The notes beneath the pieces are model-generated. The model saw only the letters and a program-made list of their open reading frames with translations, had not been told where the DNA came from and made no database searches. A DNA stretch of 10,279 nucleotides, from NCBI GenBank assembly GCA_947628465.1, contig CANQZZ010000041.1:1-10279 (forward strand), written 5' to 3'. A program made the translations under genes and the position numbers. Source of the DNA: an uncultured Clostridia bacterium. GTDB lineage: Bacteria > Bacillota_A > Clostridia > TANB77 > CAG-508. Below, in pieces: positions 7,446 to 10,279 of this stretch. The stretch's first letter is position 1. Each line of letters begins with the position of its first letter.

Positions 7446-7566
7446 AATTGATGTTTTAGTTGGTGGACCTTATGTTGCTATTGTTTCTCTAGACCCTTCA
7501 GTATCTATGACAAAAGATGAGAAAAATAGTACGGATAGTACAACATATTGGAATATAGAATTGTAA
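7441..7566 (+). pseudogene. Out-of-frame C-terminal tail of pilin-like copy 1
   Basis: Read from 7441 (one base off the frame of the gene), the sequence gives SKIDVLVGG, then VAIVSLDPSVSMTKDEKNS and TDSTTYWNIEL with a TAA at 7564-7566. This matches the end of copy 2 (QKLDV..., VSIVSLDPSVSATKDEKNS, TDSTTYWNIEF). The frame breaks between TGG at 7434-7436 and AGT at 7441; adding two bases, or removing one, would rejoin it. The tail is therefore a broken part of the gene at 6285-7445, assuming no sequencing error. Confidence 0.82.
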
Positions 7567-7581
7567 ATAATATAAAATACA

Positions 7582-7611
7582 GAAGCGCTCTTAAAAAGGA
7601 GCGCTATCTTT
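7582..7611 (+). terminator. Hairpin after pilin-like copy 1 (probable weak terminator)
   Basis: AGCGCTC (7584-7590) pairs with GAGCGCT (7599-7605) around an 8-base A-rich loop, followed by ATCTTTA. The stem is G+C-rich but the T run is short. The element is conserved in both repeat units directly after the stop, which supports a role as transcription end. Confidence 0.6.
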
Positions 7612-7623
7612 AGGTTATTCTTT

Positions 7624-7776
7624 TCACATTTTCTTTTTTAGAGGACATATTAGATAAGCCAAATTAAACAAATCATTTCCATCTAAATTAATACCTCTTC
7701 TTGATTTTGAGAAATTTTCGCGATAATTTTTTTCAGCAAAACTAGCTCGATAAAAATATTTATTTAACTTTTTATT
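7624..7776 (-). pseudogene. IS30-family transposase relic
   Basis: On the minus strand a 50-codon open stretch ends in TGA (7624-7626) and is preceded in frame by a TGA (7777-7779), with no start codon at its head. It reads KYFYRASFAEKNYREN, then FSKSRRGINLDGNDL and FNLAYLICPLKKK. This matches the pattern of IS30-type transposases before the catalytic domain, where Y-x-A-x-Y-A, S-x-SR-x-GI and L-x(5)-SPLIKKGQS occur (recalled from the family, not searched). Everything upstream and downstream of this segment is lost. The relic fills most of the 171-bp spacer between the two repeat units. Confidence 0.58.
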
Positions 7777-7807
7777 TCACAGTCGGTTATGTTTTTTAAA
7801 AAAACTA

Positions 7808-7836
7808 TTGACAATAAATAAACAAAACTATATTAT
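7808..7836 (+). promoter_or_regulatory. Consensus sigma-A promoter of pilin-like gene copy 2
   Basis: TTGACA (7808-7813), a 17-base spacer and TATTAT (7831-7836), identical to the promoter of copy 1. GGGAG at 7914-7918 is the Shine-Dalgarno for the ATG at 7928. Both copies should therefore be expressed under the same basal conditions. Confidence 0.85.
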
Positions 7837-7927
7837 TTTAATATAAAAAAGCATAAATATTACGAAACATAACAATTTCAAATTAGGGAATACTTTTAAG
7901 AAAACAAATGAAAGGGAGAGAAGACAA

Positions 7928-9223
7928 ATGCCAAGAGAAAAATTAAAAACAAATTTTACATCTAACTACAGAGGAATTACTTTAATATCATTAGTGATAA
8001 CAATAATAATTATGCTAATTCTTTTAGGAGTAACAATTAGTGGTTCATTAAATGGTAGACTATTTAATATAACAAAAGAAGCAGCATCAGAAACTCAAAG
8101 AGTATCAGATAAAGAATATTTGCAATCAGTATTAATAACTTTGCGTAATAAAAGCAAGGGAAAATTTGATTTTAATAAATTAAAAGAAAAATTACCAGAA
8201 GATTGGACAGTCGCAGAAAATGACTCAAAGTGTACAAGTCCTAAAGGAAATTCATTTTTAATAGATGAAAACGGCGAAATAGCAGAAGAAAGATGGATAG
8301 AAGCAAAATCAGGAATAACAAATGGAGAAGTAATATTAAAAATAGGAGATTTTGTTAATTATGTACCAGACCAAAAAACATATTCAGTAGCAGGAGGAAA
8401 TTACGGTACAGGATATGTTGATGATAGTGGTAATCCTATAGTGCAAACTTTTACAACAGGAACAGGAGATGAAAGCTTAAAATGGAGAGTATTTTCATTA
8501 AATGATGGAAGGATACAGTTAGTATCAGAGCCAAGTAAAGAAAAACTATTTCTAAAATCTTATGCAGGTTATAATCATGGGGTAGACATATTAAATGACA
8601 TATGCAAAACATTGTATAGCAAAAGCATGGATGGAAAGGAAGTAGCAACAGCTAGAAGTATAAATGTAGAAGATTTACTTTCATTAACAACATATAATTT
8701 AAATACAATAGAAGGATATAAAACGCTTGTTGATATGAAGAAAACTAGTTCTCATCCAGCGATATTTGAATTAGAAGATGGATATTATAGAGATGGTGTG
8801 GAAGTAGAGGGAGGACTTAGCGAAAGTACAGGATTAAATGATGGAGAAGTAAATAGTGATGGGGTTACTGAATATAGAACACTTGTTGGGGGCATTGTTG
8901 ATAATCTTGCAAAAACATCTTTGTCAATTGAAAAAACTGGCTATTCCATAAATGTGAAAGATTATTTGACAGATAAGGGACGTGCGCTTGAAAGCGCTTT
9001 ATTTGGACATTACTGGATTGCTTCAAGATACCGTCACGGTAACGCTCTATGGAATTGCGGGATAAGAGAAACGCAGGGGATAGACTGGATTGGCACACAG
9101 AAGTTAGATGTGGGAGACAGTAGTTCATTTGTTTCTATTGTTTCTCTAGACCCTTCAGTATCTGCAACAAAAGATGAGAAAAATAGTACAGATAGTACAA
9201 CATATTGGAATATAGAATTTTAA
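7928..9223 (+). CDS. Pilin-like secreted/surface protein, copy 2 (full length)
   Basis: A 431-residue paralogue of the protein at 6285-7445. The prepilin-like signal is G16|ITLISLVITIIIMLILLG, with Ser at mature position 5. The shared blocks are KIGDFVNYVPDQ (139-150), LKWRVFSLNDGRIQL (184-198), AGYNHGVDILNDICKTLYS (213-231) and ARSINVEDL (242-250). Diverged windows lie at about 266-280, 310-333 and 353-400. The C-terminal block YWIASRY (362-368)...WNCGIR (375-380), then DWIG and VSIVSLDPSV, is a motif order seen in variable-looking surface proteins of gut Clostridia (from memory). The tail TDSTTYWNIEF is intact. One transmembrane helix at the N-terminus and no other membrane segment imply an exported, anchored or pilus-like protein. 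No pilus assembly genes are nearby. The specific function is unknown. Confidence 0.83.
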   Translation: MPREKLKTNFTSNYRGITLISLVITIIIMLILLGVTISGSLNGRLFNITKEAASETQRVSDKEYLQSVLITLRNKSKGKFDFNKLKEKLPEDWTVAENDSKCTSPKGNSFLIDENGEIAEERWIEAKSGITNGEVILKIGDFVNYVPDQKTYSVAGGNYGTGYVDDSGNPIVQTFTTGTGDESLKWRVFSLNDGRIQLVSEPSKEKLFLKSYAGYNHGVDILNDICKTLYSKSMDGKEVATARSINVEDLLSLTTYNLNTIEGYKTLVDMKKTSSHPAIFELEDGYYRDGVEVEGGLSESTGLNDGEVNSDGVTEYRTLVGGIVDNLAKTSLSIEKTGYSINVKDYLTDKGRALESALFGHYWIASRYRHGNALWNCGIRETQGIDWIGTQKLDVGDSSSFVSIVSLDPSVSATKDEKNSTDSTTYWNIEF

Positions 9224-9238
9224 ATAATATAAAATACA

Positions 9239-9268
9239 GAAGCGCTCTTAAAAAGGAGCGCTATCTTT
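9239..9268 (+). terminator. Hairpin after pilin-like copy 2 (probable weak terminator)
   Basis: AGCGCTC (9241-9247) pairs with GAGCGCT (9256-9262), followed by ATCTTTA. It is the same element as at the end of copy 1. It separates the pilin-like gene from the promoter of the ribosomal operon. Confidence 0.6.
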
Positions 9269-9302
9269 ATGCTTATATTTTCAAAAAAATTATAAAAAAT
9301 GC

Positions 9303-9332
9303 TTGACATCCACATATAATGCGTTGTATAAT
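9303..9332 (+). promoter_or_regulatory. Strong sigma-A promoter of the S10 ribosomal operon
   Basis: TTGACA (9303-9308), an 18-base spacer and a perfect TATAAT (9327-9332). Both hexamers match consensus, as expected for a ribosomal protein operon. The predicted start of transcription lies near 9339. Confidence 0.88.
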
Positions 9333-9338
9333 ATAACT

Positions 9339-9607
9339 TGCGTGTAGATTTGCGATGAAGCGAAATGTGGCTACATTCTTACGGACGTAAGAACTGGAGG
9401 GAACTTTCGCAGAGTATGTCTTGGCTTAAGACCTAGGCGGATAAGTTTTAAAAAAGCACACTTGTCCTAAGTCACTTATATAAAATAATAATGTAACTTA
9501 GGCTTAAAAAATGTTTTAAAAAGAAACACCAGGGTGCGTTAAGAACTTTCCTCAGGCAGTAAATCGTGATATTAAATCACAACAAAATTAAAGGAGGGAA
9601 TTTAACA
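9339..9607 (+). promoter_or_regulatory. Structured 5' leader of rpsJ
   Basis: About 270 transcribed bases precede rpsJ without a convincing gene. Stems that can be read: GCGAAA (9360-9365) with TTTCGC (9405-9410), enclosing the perfect hairpin TTCTTAC-GGAC-GTAAGAA (9376-9393); GTCTT (9418-9422) with AAGAC (9428-9432); CCTAAGT (9466-9472) with ACTTAGG (9496-9502); and GTGAT (9566-9570) with ATCAC (9576-9580). The last precedes the Shine-Dalgarno AAGGAGGG (9591-9598). GAGGGAA at about 9397 could also pair with TTTCCTC at about 9547, giving a long-range alternative. In Escherichia coli the S10 operon leader mediates control by protein L4; whether this leader acts similarly is inference. No T-rich terminator is seen inside it. 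Confidence 0.6.
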
Positions 9608-10090
9608 ATGGCAGAAAAAGAAGTGACAGAAGAAGTAGCAAAAAAAGCTACAACAAAAAAGAGTAGTACAGCAAAGAAAACTACTACAACAAAAAAAGCA
9701 GCAACAAAGAAAACTACAGCAAAGGCTACAGAAACAAAAGTAGCAAAAAAAGAAAAAACTGAGAAAGTTACTAAAAAAACTGTTCAAAGTGAAAAAATCA
9801 GAATAAGACTTAAAGCTTATGACAATGTTGTTTTAGATCAGTCTGCAGAAAAAATAGTAGATACTGCTAAAAGAACAGGTGCAAAAGTTTCAGGACCTAT
9901 TCCACTACCAACAAAAAGAGAAATAGTAACAATCTTACGTTCTCCACACAAACACAAAGATTCAAGAGAACAATTTGAAATGAGAACACATAAAAGAGTT
10001 ATAGACATTCTATATCCAACACAAACAACAATAGACAGCCTAATGAAATTAGATTTGCCAGCTGGTGTAGATGTAGAAATGAAATTATAA
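9608..10090 (+). CDS. rpsJ: 30S ribosomal protein S10 with Lys/Thr/Ala-rich N-terminal extension
   Basis: From ATG 9608 this encodes 160 residues. The start is chosen over the in-frame ATG at 9566 because AAGGAGGG at 9591-9598 is spaced for 9608. Residues 61-160 are a complete S10: [40 protein letters not shown] (read from 77), [19 protein letters not shown] and [12 protein letters not shown]10 sits in the 30S head, and in other bacteria it also forms the NusB-S10 antitermination complex (family knowledge). Ordinary S10 is about 102 residues, so the first 60 are extra. They contain 19 Lys, 16 Thr and 9 Ala in KKAT/TKK-like runs and are probably disordered and RNA-binding. The gene heads the S10 operon, with rplC 112 bases downstream. 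Confidence 0.95.
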   Translation: MAEKEVTEEVAKKATTKKSSTAKKTTTTKKAATKKTTAKATETKVAKKEKTEKVTKKTVQSEKIRIRLKAYDNVVLDQSAEKIVDTAKRTGAKVSGPIPLPTKREIVTILRSPHKHKDSREQFEMRTHKRVIDILYPTQTTIDSLMKLDLPAGVDVEMKL

Positions 10091-10147
10091 TTTTAAAGGT
10101 TAGAAGGCTAAAAAAGTTAAAAGCTAAAAACTTATAACTATAGATTA

Positions 10148-10190
10148 CCTTAAAACCAAGCTAATATTTATTAGCCAATAGTAATTAAGG
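10148..10190 (+). promoter_or_regulatory. Possible hairpin covering the rplC ribosome binding site
   Basis: GCTAAT (10160-10165) pairs with ATTAGC (10170-10175). An outer stem CCTTAA (10148-10153) / TTAAGG (10185-10190) would tie up the first half of the rplC Shine-Dalgarno AAGGAGG (10187-10193). This could tune translation of L3 relative to S10. The stems are A+T-rich and the case is weak. Confidence 0.3.
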
Positions 10191-10202
10191 AGGAAGAATA
10201 AG

Positions 10203-10279
10203 ATGAAGAAAGCAATACTAGGAAAAAAACTTGGAATGACACAAATATTTGACGAAAAAGGAAAAGTTATTCCAGTAAC
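10203..10279 (+). CDS. rplC: 50S ribosomal protein L3, N-terminal part (continues beyond the window)
   Basis: The ATG at 10203 follows AAGGAGG at 10187-10193. The 25 complete codons read [20 protein letters not shown] and on, the standard start of L3 in Firmicutes. L3 is a core 50S assembly protein near the peptidyl-transferase centre. Its place after rpsJ is the conserved S10 operon order, and rplD would be expected next. Confidence 0.95.
   Translation, partial: MKKAILGKKLGMTQIFDEKGKVIPV

Larger units (their letters stand above)
6139..7612 (+). repeat. Tandem repeat unit, copy 1 (promoter, pilin-like gene, hairpin)
   Basis: The sequence from CGGTTATGTTTTTT to GCGCTATCTTTA matches 7784-9269. 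In the 146-base region upstream of the gene, the copies differ only by two single-base length changes in A runs and one substitution. The first 150 codons encode proteins differing at 8 positions. Identity then breaks into diverged windows and returns at the C-terminal tail and the hairpin. The unit carries its own promoter and terminator-like stem, so it is a self-contained gene cassette. Confidence 0.93.
7784..9269 (+). repeat. Tandem repeat unit, copy 2
   Basis: This is the second copy of the unit at 6139-7612, in direct orientation and separated from it by 171 bp. It starts inside what is, in copy 1, the right arm and T run of the upstream terminator, but the left arm of that hairpin is absent here. 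It ends at the same CTATCTTTA after the hairpin. It is 12 bases longer overall, through small in-gene insertions such as VDDSGNPI in place of ED. Confidence 0.93.

Noticed and set aside
9355..9390. Short leader ORF MKRNVATFLRT in the rpsJ leader
   Set aside because: It has no Shine-Dalgarno, and its sequence is better explained as part of the perfect hairpin at 9376-9393.
9526..9545. T-box-like AGGGTG element in the rpsJ leader
   Set aside because: Only the AGGGTG part matches; the rest of the T-box bulge sequence and a terminator with T run are missing, and the downstream gene is ribosomal rather than amino-acid related.
9566..9607. Upstream in-frame start for S10 at 9566
   Set aside because: There is no ribosome binding site before it, and it would place the clear AAGGAGGG inside the coding region; ATG 9608 is correctly spaced from that site.
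9602..9787. Minus-strand Cys/Phe-rich open frame opposite the S10 tail
   Set aside because: It is a reverse reading of the AAA/AAG/ACA-rich Lys/Thr codons of the S10 extension, not an independent gene.

Overview
The window looks like chromosomal DNA from a low-GC, Gram-positive anaerobe of the Clostridia type. This rests on the strongly A+T-rich composition, purine-rich Shine-Dalgarno sites before almost every gene, families typical of Clostridia (Flavodoxin_4, DUF362, ECF transporter S component, DUF1893, MmcQ/YjbR), a tRNA gene with an encoded CCA end, and an rpsJ-rplC ribosomal operon start. No species can be named from the sequence.

Left block (1-3502, all + strand): the end of a flavodoxin-like gene, then a cupin, a DUF362 protein, a six-helix ECF-type transporter S component, a DUF1893 protein and an MmcQ/YjbR-family protein. 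From the cupin gene onward the spacing is tight, with one 8-base overlap, which suggests an operon. A tRNA-Ser(CGA) begins five bases after the last stop, and a hairpin terminator closes the block.

Middle block (3583-6152): an ECF sigma factor gene overlaps by 4 bases a gene for a membrane-anchored protein with a short cytoplasmic N-terminus, one transmembrane helix and a large extracytoplasmic beta-propeller. This looks like a signalling pair in which the propeller protein could be the membrane-bound anti-sigma factor. A TGAAAC/GGTA element before the sigma gene suggests autoregulation. A strong terminator follows.

Tandem repeat block (6139-9269): two copies of a unit of about 1.48 kb, each with the same consensus promoter, the same leader, a gene for a secreted or surface protein with a prepilin-like N-terminus, and the same hairpin. 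The first part of the two genes is nearly identical. The C-terminal parts are mosaics in which strongly diverged windows alternate with near-identical ones. Copy 1 is frameshifted near its end, and the lost tail is still readable in another frame. The 171-bp spacer between the units carries a 50-codon relic, on the minus strand, resembling an IS30-family transposase. This is the most unusual part of the window.

Right block (9303-10279): a consensus promoter, a leader of about 270 nt with several stems, rpsJ (ribosomal protein S10) and the start of rplC (L3). S10 has an extra N-terminal tail of about 60 residues rich in Lys, Thr and Ala, similar in composition to histone H1 tails and absent from ordinary S10.
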